A stretch of DNA of 64,000 nucleotides from Spirodela intermedia (GCA_902729315.2 LR746267.1:1851501-1915500), one strand, 5' to 3'; counted from the first letter of the stretch, positions 32,753 through 45,760 are shown. A program made the numbers and translations. Notes: a model not told the origin generated them from the sequence alone.

Positions 32753-32863
32753 ATCCTTCACAGGGCCACGGCAGGACTTGAAAATCTGAGGATCGGTGCA
32801 CGTCAGGAGGGGTTGCTCGTCGAGCAATGATGAGCTGCTGTCCCCCCTTGCCTGATCCGTGGT

Positions 32864-32870
32864 ATTTATA
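32864..32870 (-). promoter_or_regulatory. TATA box of copy E
   Basis: Minus-strand TATAAAT in the context GTACTATAAATACCACGGATC, 112-118 bases upstream of the ATG, aligned with the TATA boxes of copies C and D. Confidence 0.7.
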
Positions 32871-32999
32871 GTACGCGCGTCGTTGAAAGTGTCCATGGAT
32901 TTCGCCATCAGGAAGGGGAAGACGTTTGGCGAACAGGTCGCTGCATCCTTTTCTCTCTGACCCTTTCCTCCGCTTCCATCACCCAGAAGATACGGAGCC

Positions 33000-35530
33000 G
33001 ACGGAGGGATTTGAATGTTTGTCACGCTGATCATTGAAAGCCGTTCATTATTGCCGTCCAGTCCTCACATCCGTGTTTGTGCACTTCTATTTAGAGTACG
33101 TTCTATTACGAATAATTTCATAGTGTAATTTTTGTTGAACTAACTCTATTCGATTTTGATGTTACTATGGAAGCGGTGTCCTCGTCTTTACTTAGCTATT
33201 TTCGTCCTAGTGCCTGGTTTCTCTTTGTTAGAAGGCTGCTAAGTATTTGCGTCCGTATCTGGTATAAAGTCTACAGAAACGTATGGGGAAAAATTAAGCA
33301 GCAACGATCGACAAACAGCAACTGCTATAAAGGGTACAGAATCTTACGAGGGATACATAAGCAGCAACTGTCGATGCCGGCACAACAGCCCGTATTAAAG
33401 GCTATGGACTTCGTCTTAACCTTCTAACTGGTTCAATGCATGCCGTATTCGAAGTACCTAGAGCTTTCCTTTTGGAATATCGTCAATGCTATCAAAAAGT
33501 TAGGCAACTGGTTGCCACTGGTTACCACTGGTTGCCACTTAGCCTTCTGAGCTTGTTTGTTTACCCCCCCACGAGCCGCCCCCCACTCCGAGAGAAACAT
33601 CTTCGGATCCGCACAGGTAGCAGGGAATCTCGTGAATCCGTGCAACGGTTCGCGGTGAACCGGCGGATCAATTGACGGTTTTGATCGTCAATAAGCGCTG
33701 TCAATAAACGGGGCACCAATAAACCGTGAAATTGTGGGAGGGCTCGCCCCTATAAATGGAGAGGGGATTCGACCGTGGAGAGACGAAGTGGGTACTTCCC
33801 CTCCTGTATTCTGAGAGAGAGAATACCTTACACATTGGTGTAGAAAAGTCTTCCGCGGTGTGAAGAGGCTGCTGAGCGCCATCGAGGGCGACCAAAGCCG
33901 GTCTTGGGCGACAGCCGAGGACAGTTCGACCTTGACCATGTGGTCTAACAACATTTTACCGCTTGTATCCAACAACATCCTGTCGTTCCACGAACTATGA
34001 TGCTATTAACATAGTGTAGAAGGGACTCTTCTACACTACCGTGGAGGCACGATCAACTCAAGGGATACCATGCACATATATATTGGTACGCTTGAGACCT
34101 TTTGCTCTTTAGGACGTCAGTGGGCACAATTCCTGGAAGATGGTCATTAAAGACGGGGAAGAAAACCTTCATGGTTGATCAATAGGAAGCTAGAAAGTTC
34201 AATGGATGAATCTTATTCACGGGCTGTCCTCAGGTTTGTTGCTGATGGGCTCGTCATAGATTTTTTTTTAATTGCAGTTTTCCACTTTAAGTTGTAAGCA
34301 CTTTCAATTCTCTTGAAAGTTTAAAGCGTCCGGTGAAATGAGATGTAAACATAAGCTAGTGTAACAATAATCTTTATTTCTCCTCCGACATGGCCTTTGG
34401 TAGTAGAATATTCCAGAAAGATGCAATAATGAAAGTGAGCATTAAATTAAGTTCTCTCACAATTCTATCGATAAACTACATGTGGGGCAGTAAGAAATAT
34501 AGAGAACAGAATAATGCACTTGTTTACATAACCAAAGCTCTTAGGGCAACTTGAGTCGTAATGCTGCAGAAGCTGACTACCTTACAAAATAACATGTTAT
34601 ATTTGCTTACTTATCTCAAAATCAGTTTCATATAAATAAAATGTAGCTTTTAATTTATTGTCCATAAGGTAAATCAAATCATTACTAGAAGGTTATTAAT
34701 GAACGCATTTATCACCACCAGAAGGATATGACTGGAGTAGCAACACAAACCTGAATGTACACCCTACATGCTAACTTTGCTACAATTTAGGGGGGTAACA
34801 AATTAGATAGTTAAGTGCTTGATCTTCTTCGTCAACTTTAGTCACTAAAGTATGAACTTGAAATATAAAATTAGCACATTTATGTGCTCCAAAGAACTTG
34901 TCCCATCAGACATGCATAAGCTATATGATTACTCTTTCAGCTATAGCTTTTTTTTGACAAACTTTAACTTCAAAGTTTGTAATGTGTATCTTTTAAGCTC
35001 CATTGAATGAAATGATATGACCTTGTCTTCATACAAGTACCTTTGGTAAAAATAAGCTTTACTCAAAGGAAACTTCAAAATATGGCTTTATTTTTACATC
35101 ATATACATTTTTCGATAGTGATTCACAAGACTATCTGAGGTTAAATACTTAAAAATAGTAATGATGGTAAATTTACTCAAAAGATGAATTCTGTAAATGC
35201 TTACATCAGCCAAAAATGCAATGAAGAATTTTAGGTGGTATGCACTGATGAATGTCACTAATAAGCTAACATGCAAAGTGTGATGTTCTTTTCTGATAAA
35301 ATTAAATTGATTGGATTGAAATATATGAGAAATAATTCACATACTTTCACATTTTTAAGAAAAATGTTTGTCTTTTTAACTTCTTCTTGATATAACAAAC
35401 AAAAAATTACAAAAAGTATGAATTTTTAAATACCTTAATGTGAGTTATTGTAATAGGTAAATGAATATTTAGTAATCTAAGCCACAATGAGACAGACTTG
35501 CTTACAAAGCTTCTACATATTTTGCCATTT
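33000..35530. other. 5' flank of copy E, shared with unit A
   Basis: In order, the flank contains a CCTCACATCCG block, two tandem versions of the AAGCAGCAAC..CGA signature (about 33270-33310 and 33336-33400), and the GACTTCGTC module (33408-33540). Next come a CCTATAAATGGAGAGG motif (33750-33766) and, without the insertion seen in unit A, the same distal repeat DNA as 4893-6500. No coding region is supported. Confidence 0.6.
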
Positions 35531-35577
35531 TGTGTTAGCTCTGTATTATTAAGATTTACTCATATTTGATTTTCTTT

Positions 35578-36300
35578 TATCTACTTTAGGTTGTAATCCT
35601 CTCTCTCCTCCCGAGGCCTATAAATAGGCCTACGATTTCTATTGAACAATATTTTGATCTTCATAAGAATTTTCTTATACGAGAAATCGTGCCCTAATGG
35701 ATCCGTGTGACTGCCGCAGCTTATAGCCGCCGCCGTCTCGCAGCCTTCCCCCCCCCTTACCCTGTGGTCAACCCTCTTTGTCATTGCCGGCAGGTCTCTC
35801 TGTCGTCGCGGATGCGCCACGGCGACTCGCCTCGCACACCAGCCTTCCGCCCTGCACGTCGACCGTGCACACCCTGCACGCCCTGCTCCATCTAGTTGGA
35901 TCCGCGACGGGCTCGTCCTCCTCTGCTCTGCCATCGACGTCAGTATTGCGGCGTGCAAACGCCAAAGGTCCCCTCTCAACCTCTCTGGTGATCGTGTGTT
36001 TTGATTTCATCTCATCTTTCCTCATACGTCTTTCACTACCATTGGATTCAGCCATGTGGGCTCAAGATCAGCCGAGTGGGCTGTGACTTCCTTGTTTGGA
36101 GGGTGACTTAGATTTTTAAACGTGGAGCTTTATTTTATCACAGTGACATGAGATAGTCCTCCCGCCCTCGATCGAGGAACGGAACGGTCTTCTCACCTCA
36201 TCACAGTCGGTTTTCAAAGGTTCGGATCTGATAATGTGCAAGTTTCGTGGCTTGTTATTTACGCATTGTGTTCCCTACTCATTCCATCTGCATTAGTCAT
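35578..36300 (+). mobile_element. LTR-like segment with palindromic TATA and GC-rich leader
   Basis: AGGCCTATAAATAGGCCT at 35614-35631 is a TATA motif flanked by 8-base inverted arms. About 90 bases later comes a GC-rich stretch (35700-36000) open in several frames, none with a recognisable domain. The layout resembles the insertion at 3721-4892 and would suit an LTR promoter with its U5 leader. Ends were not found, so an unrelated promoter plus a short non-conserved gene cannot be excluded. Confidence 0.35.
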
Positions 36301-36317
36301 ATACATCCTACATCATT

Positions 36318-37410
36318 CTGCCTCCCTCAGTATCCCCCTCGCTGGCCCTGCTGCTGCAGCATAAGCCCCAGATGATGGTATTATAGGTCACAATCTCGGG
36401 TGGGCGGCTGACGGCAATCATCTGTTTGTGGCTGGCGTTAGTGCCCGCACTGAACCGTGCTTACATCAAGCATCGACGAGCATGTTGTAGACCTTCACAT
36501 AGGCCTCCATTCTTTATCCCCTCATGTCCAGAAGGAGAGCTCTGATCTAGGCAATGTCTCCCCTCTCTCAGAGCCCAGAGATCATCGTTCCATAGGAAAC
36601 CAAAGTGGGCAGGAATTACTAGAATTGCACCTCTCTGAACAGGCTGCGGGCTTTCTCGACATCTCCCTTCTTGCAGCAGCCGTCCATTAATTTGTTGAAG
36701 AACACGGCATTTGGGCCCCCCACCTCTCCTAGATCAGCTCCATGGCTTTCTCCGTCCTACATTGCTCGCACAGGCCCTTCACGGTTACACTAGTGGAGAA
36801 GTTACCCACTACGCCGTATGCTTGGAGCATTTCGTCGTACACCTTCCTGGCAGTCTCGTAGCGGCAGCGCCGCACGAGCATGCGGTTGGCGGCATCGGAC
36901 TCGGGGAGGGCATTCTGAAATTCCTTCACCATGGAGTAGAACTGCAGGGCTTTCTCTTCGTCGCAGGCGTCAGACTATCCGGCGACGATGGCGCCGAGAG
37001 CTTCGAGATAGGGTGTCGACCCTACTTCCGCCATGAGCTCAAGCACAGCCTCGAGATCGAGCAACCGGCGGAATTGGGCGACGACATTCAGAAGGGATGC
37101 GTAGGAGGGTGAACTCGCCGCCAGTCGACGGTGGTGGACTTGCCGAAAAAGGCGACGGCCAAGTTAGGGTCATGGAATCAGCGGATGATGAGAGGAGTGG
37201 CGGCCTCCACCACCCCTTCGCCAGCAGCGTCCTCGACATCCTCTCCGCCATTGACGCGATCTCTTCGAGGGTTCCCTCCCACTTCTGGGGATCGCCCCAC
37301 TGGCCTCGCAGGGCACTGACGGACAGGTCAGCGAGTCGGTAGATGCGGCGCGGGGGAGACGTACGATAGGGCGTCTTGACGCGGGACTGAAAACGCAAGG
37401 CCTTTGACAC
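36318..37410 (-). pseudogene. PPR protein pseudogene, N-terminal part (relic 2)
   Basis: On the minus strand it starts where the initiator has become GTG (37410), reads SKALRFQSRVKTPYR, then RLADLSVSALRGQWGDP and WEGTLEEIASMAE. It shifts frame to the FFGW-equivalent region and later gives VKEFQNALPESDAANRML, RRCRYETARKVYDEMLQ, NFSTSVTVKGLCEQC and KAMELI-stop. Further stops follow. The 3' end (near 36318-36430) overlaps the sequence where the plus-strand PPR ORF begins. The N-terminus would have carried the targeting peptide. It is paralogous to relic 1, with different inactivating changes. Confidence 0.82.
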
Positions 37411-38400
37411 GAGGGCGAAACGGTCACAGAGGCGGCGGTGGCGGCAGAATGGGCAGCCGCAACTATCAACCAGAGAGGTTCTTACGTTGGGCAGGAGGCG
37501 ACGCCATCCCCCCACCAGAACCCGCGAACTACGGGGGGTCGGAAGGGAACCGATGGCGGCACTGGAAGACCACCCGTTCGTCTGTCGAAAGTTGGGGTCA
37601 TTTGCGGTTTCACCGATGCCTGCTGCCCTTGAATCGGAGCAATTCAAAATACAAAAGTGAGGATTTTGTTCCGCACATAGCTTCCAAAACATATACCTTA
37701 ATTTTGCGGTCTCTCCCTAAATCCTGAGTGAAGAAAACATTTATTCAAGTAATACAACTAACTGCACCTTATGTGAAAAGAACATTTCTCATCAAAAGCT
37801 ACTTTCATATCTTTAGGTCAAATTATTAACTACAGACTATGTACTAAGCTCATAAGTGTATTCATTGTTCTCACTATGTGGTCTCTAGGAGGTTTCTAAG
37901 CATAGCAAGAAATGGGGGAAATCATTTTCTTCAGGTGGTTTCACAGTAATATTGCTTAATTACTCTGGGAATTTTCTTTTGTATTCCACTAGTAATATTG
38001 CTTAATTACTCTGGGAATTTAGTTCTTACAAATGATTAAATTCTAAATCAATTTTTATACAACATTGTTCTTAAGACCATACCAGATGCAAGACAACAAT
38101 AAAGTAGTTTGCTTGTATAACCATGGTACAAGCTTTATCAAAATACCATCACACATGACAATAAGCTATAAGCATTTATGCAGATCTCATGATACTGAAA
38201 TGTAAACGCCTATATTACTGGTGAAGATGAGTTGACCTAAGGAGGAAGATTGAGCAGATAGGATATTGGACCGAAGTTTTCTCACAGGGATTTGCTCAAT
38301 GATGAAATTTTGAAATTATGTTGCCATGTGAAATCTCATCTGGCAGACTTTTATAGATGCAAAATCTCACCTATGGGAGTTCAAACGACTGAGACCTAAT
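37411..38400. other. Upstream flank of PPR relic 2 and AT-rich DNA
   Basis: Part of this segment (37830-37940) matches the flank of relic 1 (11500-11620). It contains a 30-base direct repeat at 37945-37974 and 37991-38020 (starts AGTAATATTGCTTAATTACT). No gene is supported. Confidence 0.5.
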
Positions 38401-38965
38401 AGGTCAAATGTATCAATTCACTATTGTCTTACATGTCTTGTTCTTGTAATGTGTTAGCACGAGATCTTCTAATTTGGCCTAACCTTCTAACATTGCATGA
38501 TTATGTGTCCTTATCAAATATGCCTACCACATGTGTCCATGCCATAGGTTTTTATGAAGAGAATTATGTTGTGAAGTCATCAATTTTGCCACATGTCACT
38601 TTAAGATTATGACATTGTCCCATGTCATTGTGTGCTGCCATGTGTCATTGGGTGCTTCCACATGACATCCTAAATTTTGTCTTTTCTGAATTTGATCATC
38701 TTAGTTGCCACAAATCACATGATTTCGTTTTTTCCACCTGTCATTTTTTATTTAATCAGCCTGCCAGACTACATGTTGAGTTTGACTTTGATGTTACAAG
38801 CATGTCACCAGGCAATAATACATGTCATCCTGATTTTGACTTTTCATGCTTTGATTTTGTGTATGATAATAGTCACATGGGACATACTTATCTGGGCACA
38901 TGCCACTTATTTAGTCAATTTGCCACATTTTATATTCACTTTGACATTTCCACTTGTCATTAGAT
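38400..38965. repeat. Cluster of CCACATGTCA-like motifs
   Basis: About a dozen variants of CCA(C/T)(A/C/T)TGTCA or its complement occur in 560 bases, for example near 38588, 38619, 38639, 38658, 38735, 38802, 38822, 38874 and 38950. They are separated by T-rich DNA with TTTTGACTTTT-like words. The apparent 113-codon frame across it is a by-product of the repeat. It is probably degenerate tandem repeat DNA of unknown origin. Confidence 0.5.
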
Positions 38966-41900
38966 GATCTTGTACCACCTGAATTATTCCTATTAGCCTT
39001 TTTTACCTTCACATCTTAGTTGCATTGCATTGAAGCTTACCATGTGAAAAATAAGATTTTATTGCCAGATTTAAAATTTTTCTCTTTCGTGAGTAAATCT
39101 AAGTGGACACACCTCTATCTGCTCATTTGGGCGAAAGTATTTTTCGATCCATTTTCTCCCTCCTTTAGTTTTACTTTAACATGACCTGGCTTCATTTACA
39201 TGTAACTTTTGACATATATTTCCTTCATTTCAGGTCAGAAAATATTAAAAACATAAAACTAGATAGAAAGATTTATATTTTTTTGGATGTTATGCATTTT
39301 AATGTATTTAATTAAAAATTTCAAAATTAAATTTCAGTGATCAAATTGAAAATATCAAAATCATTTAAACCAATAGTTAGGAAATTGTGCTGACATAGTG
39401 TTGTAAATCTAGAAGAGATTAACCAAAAGCTTGTTGAATTGGGTTTGTAGAGTTGTGAACCTAAACGAAATCTTTTTAGGAAATACTTTGGTGAATTAGA
39501 CTTGGAAAATCCAATGAAGGCTAGTAGAACCCTTTGTGTTAAATGTTTATTTCACTAAAATCTGTGTAATGTAAAAACTTAGCCTTCCTAGAGAGTACAC
39601 CAAGTTGATAGAACCGTTCAGTATCTAGGATGATTAGTTCTAAGAAATAACCAATGACTAATCATATATTAAAAAGAAATACCAATTCACTCTCATCATC
39701 TTTTTTCCTTGTTGTACCTCACTACAAGAAACATTTCTTTGAAAACAGAACATGTTTGCATGATTTTATTCACAAAAGATGGAACTCATGTTGTACATAT
39801 AGAATATTTTTAAAGAGAGAAAAATGATATTTTTTATATCCTTTGCCTTGCAAGTTAAAGATGTTCTAGAATTTCCAGAAAAGGACAACAAATGAAAAAA
39901 GCCACTGTGCTTCTAAAAATTCTCAAACTCTCATTACATATATTATTTTGGGTAGGGAGACTTTTAAAAATATCAAAACACTCAATATGATATATTCTTG
40001 AGTTTTGCCATACTAGAAGCTTAGGAATGTTTCTTTCAAATCAAACTTGAACCCTCTTTTGGAGATATATATGGCTTTTTTAATTGACAAATATATTAGA
40101 TATATTAATGAATGAAAAAATAGGTCATTAATAATTAACACTTGATTGAAAAGTTACATGAGTCTAATGAAGGACATACAATATTTAAGAAATTTTGATT
40201 GAAATTGAATCAAATAACAGAAGCACAATGCCTCCATAAAATAGGTAATGATTAGGATAGATAAATGGACATCAAATGAGAAATTAGTTGTCCGAAACTG
40301 AAATAATAAGCTTAAAACTATGAAGAATTTTTCATGGAAAAGGATAGAGAAAATCTCCTCATGGAACAAGGCAAATCAGTGTTATCATAAGAAGAAAATT
40401 ATTCAAATATGGGTTCCCCAAATACTTTAAGCATCTAAAACTCAACCAAAACATGGGTCCCCACATTTATCTCAAAGATGGTTCCATTTTGAGAAAGGAA
40501 AAATATTTAATCATAGAGATAAAATTATAATATCCTTGTACATGTCATATTTGAAAATGCTATTATAAGCTATCTTTGATAATGAATTTTTTCTATATTA
40601 TAAATTTCTCAATATTGAAGTATGTGAAAAGTAGAGGTCATAAATAATTATTATATTTATTGAGTATATCTAGATATACATTTTTACAACTTATTTAATT
40701 TACTATATTTTTACTATTTAACAAATAGCACTCAAATTTAATACCTAAGCTGGGCTTATATAACATCACTTTGACAACAAGATGAAGGTATTAAATTGTT
40801 TTAATCAAATTGAAAATGATGAAATTTTTTGTGTTTAGAAATTTATAAGTGACCAAGGAGGAGAATCTAAAATATTGAAAAATATAAAATTTAGTGATCA
40901 TAAAATAGCTCATAGGTGATAACTAATGTAATAATTTGAGAAAAATTTAACGTCCATTAGGGAAATGCAAATTATGAAATACTTTAAAAAGTGATTCATT
41001 AGTTTTCAATTTGTTTGCCTTTTGTATGAAGCTAACTTTTATTGAGAAAATGGGACTTATAATCTATGAGAGAATGTTGACTGAACAATTTGGAAGTGCA
41101 GTGCCATTTATGTGCCTATAATTTGTGATCCATTTAATTATGCTAGGGCATAAGCCTAATTGATTTCATGTGGGATACTTCGAATTTGATAAACTTATGG
41201 GAAGAATCTCTTAGATTTTACCTCTTTTAAAGACCTTTTTTATAGGTAATCATTAAATGCGAGTTATGAATGCATATGTAATAATCCATTTAAGATTCGT
41301 GTATCTAGATGATATAGAAAAATGCTGTGCATGGCATGTAGTTTTCCATGCATTCCATGAATCCCATTTAGATATAAATTTCATTACTTTTGATATTATG
41401 CATTAAACATACTAAAATGTTAATCACAAATTTGAAAAATTAAACATGCTAAAATGATAAATAAAATGTTACCTAAATTTTTAATTTTGAAGTTTAATTT
41501 TATATCTAGGTAGAACTATCTTATTAATAATTTTACTAAACCTACATTATCATGTCTAATAAGTTCTTATTATCATGAGTTAATAATTAATTAATAATAT
41601 AATTTTAGCCTTAACTCATGATAAATAGAGTTATATTTATATTAAATTGTGAGAAATAGTTTTTAATTAGTTAATGTGAATTTATAGTTAATTATGTGAT
41701 TTTATATAAATTTATATAATTTTTATAATCTTATTTTTGAGATAAATGAAGAAAAATAAAATAAAATAAAATAAAAAGATAGAAAAAGTGGGGAACCTGT
41801 CAGCCAGCTGAGCTCACAAATGGGTTGGAAGCACAATCGTACGAAGCCACGAGTAAGGGCTTAAGCAACTAAGGATGAATTGATAGAGAGCACATATGCA

Positions 41901-44379
41901 TCATTGCCCTTCCACATCATTGGTGGCCAATCGAGCATGGGGCAAAGAGTGGTCATACAAATACAAGAAAGGGACTCATTATTTTTTACTATATATTCAT
42001 CTCAAAATTTGACATATAACTGATGTGGGACTAAATAGTTGTCACACCTTTATTAAAATATTTTAATAATTTATGTACCTTAAATACCCTTATTTAGCAG
42101 AAGGAGGTACCTTGATGATGTCACTTTATAAAGAAACTCATATATTTATTTCACTCTCTCTTAGATAGAATGACCAACAAGGGTTTGAATCCTACTAGAG
42201 TCAAAATTCATATTTTTACCTAATTAACTCATGATTTTTCTATAGATTGTCGATGAAAAATTAAGCCACTAGAATTACTCAATCATCTACGAAAATCTCA
42301 TTAATATAATTTATAAAGCATCGTTATTAAAATTACTGAACAGTTTTGAATAAAAAGATAACGAATCTATTGAGTAAATTATCTCTAATTGATTGATGAA
42401 TAAATTGTCATTAGGAAGAGAATAATCTATCGAGAGACAAGTCACGACCTCCTAATAGTGTACTAGATGTGATGAAGTGGCTTCTCTTATTATACAGATG
42501 TGAAGATGAAGCTCTTTAAGATGTGCTCCACCTCTTTCCAACTTATCTTTATTAGGTGATAACCATCGAAGATCTACAAAGTTATTGATTTTCTATTCTG
42601 TCATGTGACATCAGCCAAAGACGACTCAACAACTCACTTCATTGATTTATAGACTTCGCAAGAAGATTTAGATATTGTCCACATTATCTTTATCCAAAGA
42701 GAGCCTTTGAGGTTATAAACATTGTATGGCGATCCTCTTAAACATTCAAGATTTCAACACATCCTCAATATATTGCTATTGTAGTGTCAAAACTGTGTTT
42801 TAATTTTTTTTAACTAGTTTAACTTTCACTATTAGTTTCTAGACTTTAAAAGAAGATCTAATAAATACCCGCATTGTCTATGTCTAAGAAGAGCCTTTGA
42901 GATTGTAGACATCGTTTGATCTTCCTAAATATAAAATTCTAGTGATTATAGTTATGAAGTCAAAACTCTATCTTTCTTACTTTTAACTTAATTTTTATTT
43001 AATTTGGTGACACTTTATTTGATTTTAAATTTCAAAACCTTTTACATTCAATTACGATTTTTTGGTTTTTACAGATCTTAATTTGACTTATTAAATCGTC
43101 TATAATTACTTAGATAAGAATTATTGGGTGAAACTTTATTTTCACCCGATTCACATTTGTGAGGTGCTGACATCAACATGACATCTACATTCTTATTTTT
43201 CTCTTTAATGAATTTTTAAATATATTTTATATTCATCATTTACTCTAAAATTATAAAAAAATATATTATTTTAGTAAAATTCTAAAATATTACCCAATAT
43301 TATCTTACATCATTGTGATCGACTTGGAAATCGTCTACTATTTTTGAAACCTTTTATTGAATTCTAAATGATTTATTTATTTTGAAATATTTCTAAAAAT
43401 ATAAAAATTAATATTTTTTAGTTTGATAAATTTTAAATTTACATGATTTATTATACAAAAATTAAGTCAAGTCAATGTTCTTTATGAAAATTTACAATAA
43501 CACATTCATAATTTACTTATTTCCTTGTAGTTGATTGAACCAACATTCCTTAGTCCTTAAATTAAAATTTTAATCATTTAATATTTTTTATTAGTTAATG
43601 ACCAAAGTGAATCATAGAATTTTAATTTTATTCCTATTTAAACATTTTAAAGTTTCTTTAATTTTTCTAATTGAAATTGTTTTTATGAAAAATGTTCTTT
43701 TCTCTCACTTGAAGTTTGATGTGTAGCTATACAATCAACCATTTGTATATCTAGGTGTTGACATTAACACTATATGCATTAGTATTTCTAGGGATCAAAA
43801 GTCCTAGAAGTTGAAACATAGTTTCATCATTTAATTCGAGAATTTGAGAATTTGGCTGAAGGATTAAATTTTCATCATTTAAGTCTCAATTTAAGTGAAA
43901 TAATTTTATTCAAAATTAGTGTCACATACATAATGCAGAAGTGCTAATTGGAAATATCACTAGAAGAAGAACATATTCCACAAAGCACAAATTGAAATTT
44001 AAGGACATTGATTTTTTATGGATTTTTGAATATTAATAAATATTTCTAGAGTTCAAATTTCAAGTGTTACATATTAAATGGTAGGGTGGCGTAATACAAA
44101 AGAAATAAAAAGTGGCTCAATAAGATCTTTAGAAAAGGAATGGCTTATGCTCACATCAAGTGATGGTGTCAGCAAAAGAATTAGATACAAAATTCTGAGA
44201 AAAATCAAATGAGTGTTTCAATGTAACTTTATAAAATGCAATGATCACAATGAGACTAATAACTTGATACTTGGGACCTTGTCGCTTTTCTTCTGAACAA
44301 ACATGATATTTGTTATAGAAGCTATATCAGGTCAAAGCTTTGGTAGATTGGTCACTTGAATGTTACATACCCACCATTT
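38966..44379. other. AT-rich intergenic DNA without recognised genes
   Basis: More than 5 kb of very AT-rich sequence with only short frames. A GC-richer patch near 41790-41960 has no recognisable content. Old transposon remains are likely but could not be classified by eye. Confidence 0.45.
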
Positions 44380-45536
44380 GGCTAAAACTTGTTCACAAAG
44401 TATGTCATTGACCACAATGAGAAAATTACTCTATGAAGAGCTATATGTCTTGTCCCTCAAAACTTATTAAAAAATAGATGTTTGTCATCCTTTTCATGTT
44501 ATGTGTGATCTCAAGTGTATTCCTCAAGCCTAGTACGAGAAGTTTAGTATTGTGCTTCATTCACAATCTTAACTCATTACTCTACCTTGTTCACCTCTTC
44601 TTCTAATTGTAGTCAAATCTTCTTACTTCATTTTGATCATATAATTATTAGATGTGATGACTTTAAAGGTATTAATCACATCAAAACTAAGCTTCACACC
44701 TTATTTAATATGAAACATCTTATCCTTCTATGATATTTCTTAAGAATTATAGTTGCTTCCTCTCACTCTAGGTATATTCTCTTTGAATTTAGGTATACTT
44801 TGGAATTGCACACTCTAATATTTTCGATCTACATACCATTGATAATATTATTAATTGAATGCTAAGATTTCTCCAGATGATGACACTATACCAAAGATTC
44901 TAAATCCCAATTCAGAGATTACTACCTTACTACCATAGTTAATTCTCACTCATCCTCATATTTAAATTGTAGTACATAGGGTTAGTTAGTTATCATTCTA
45001 TCTGTTGGTTATTGTACTACAGATTCTTCATTCTTCATGGTACATATTATGCTAGACTTCTCTTTCCTTCAACCTCTACAGTGGCTCTTTGCACATTTAA
45101 ACAAATGCTTTGTTAAGTTGATGATGTCATTGATTAAAATTTTAGTATTGGTTGGTGTTTATTTTGTGACTCATTCATTTAATGAAAGAGCAAGAAATAA
45201 GATGATGCTTCCTACTCTATTACTGAAGTAAAGTATCATGTTATCTCATTTACCATTGCTGAAATTGTTTGGCTGCACTGGCTTTTTACTAAAATTTGTA
45301 TTCTTCAAGATGTCCCTGCTTTGACAATAAAAGTACTATTCATATTTGCATAGGTCTGTTTTTTATTGGCATACTAGACACATTGAGATTAGTTGCCACT
45401 TTGTTTGACACCACTTTCAGCACGGCTTGCTTACCTTTCCATTTATTCAGTCTTCATTGAAGTACCAACTTATTCACCAAGACAAATACTCTTGGAGAAC
45501 TTTCAATGTTTGGTCTATCATGAGGTGGAGGGGCAG
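44380..45536 (+). mobile_element. Ty1/copia reverse transcriptase/RNase H relic
   Basis: Broken plus-strand frames give the C-terminal part of copia reverse transcriptase. Around 44590-44730 is a relic of the DD-containing segment and THLKTKLHTLFNMKHL-like sequence; near 44735 is YFLRI-VASS, and near 44910 is DYYLTT. From 45190 to 45420 the RNase H end follows (EVKYHVI.FTIAEIVWLHWLFT, then TRHIEISCHFV-like). A purine-rich tract (TGAGGTGGAGGGGCAG, 45521-45536) is the 3' polypurine tract, directly followed by TGTTA. Many stops and shifts make it inactive. Confidence 0.72.
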
Positions 45537-45760
45537 TGTTAAATATATTAGGTTCTCATGTTATTGGGCCCTGCAATATGTTTCTGGATCTTATATTATT
45601 GGGCCTTGGTAAATATATTAGGGTCCCCTATTTTTTTTGGTTCTTCTAACGTTATGTTAGAGGTGATACATGGCTTCGTCATCTGTGGCCTTTTTTCATT
45701 TCTTCCTCTCTAGTCTGCTCATTAACATTTGGCACAACTTCTGTCACAAGCTAAAAGGGT
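45537..45760 (+). mobile_element. Start of the 3' LTR of the copia relic
   Basis: TGTTAAATATATTAGG follows the polypurine tract, as an LTR start should. The right end is not visible; the boundary given is a guess within the AT-rich sequence. Confidence 0.4.

Noticed and set aside
37039-37692. 217-codon minus-strand frame as an intact gene
   Set aside because: It reads the start of PPR relic 2 and then runs out of frame. The initiator has become GTG and the downstream repeats are in other frames with stops.
38622-38963. 113-codon His/Phe-rich frame
   Set aside because: It arises from the CCACATGTCA-like repeat cluster; two overlapping frames are open for the same reason.
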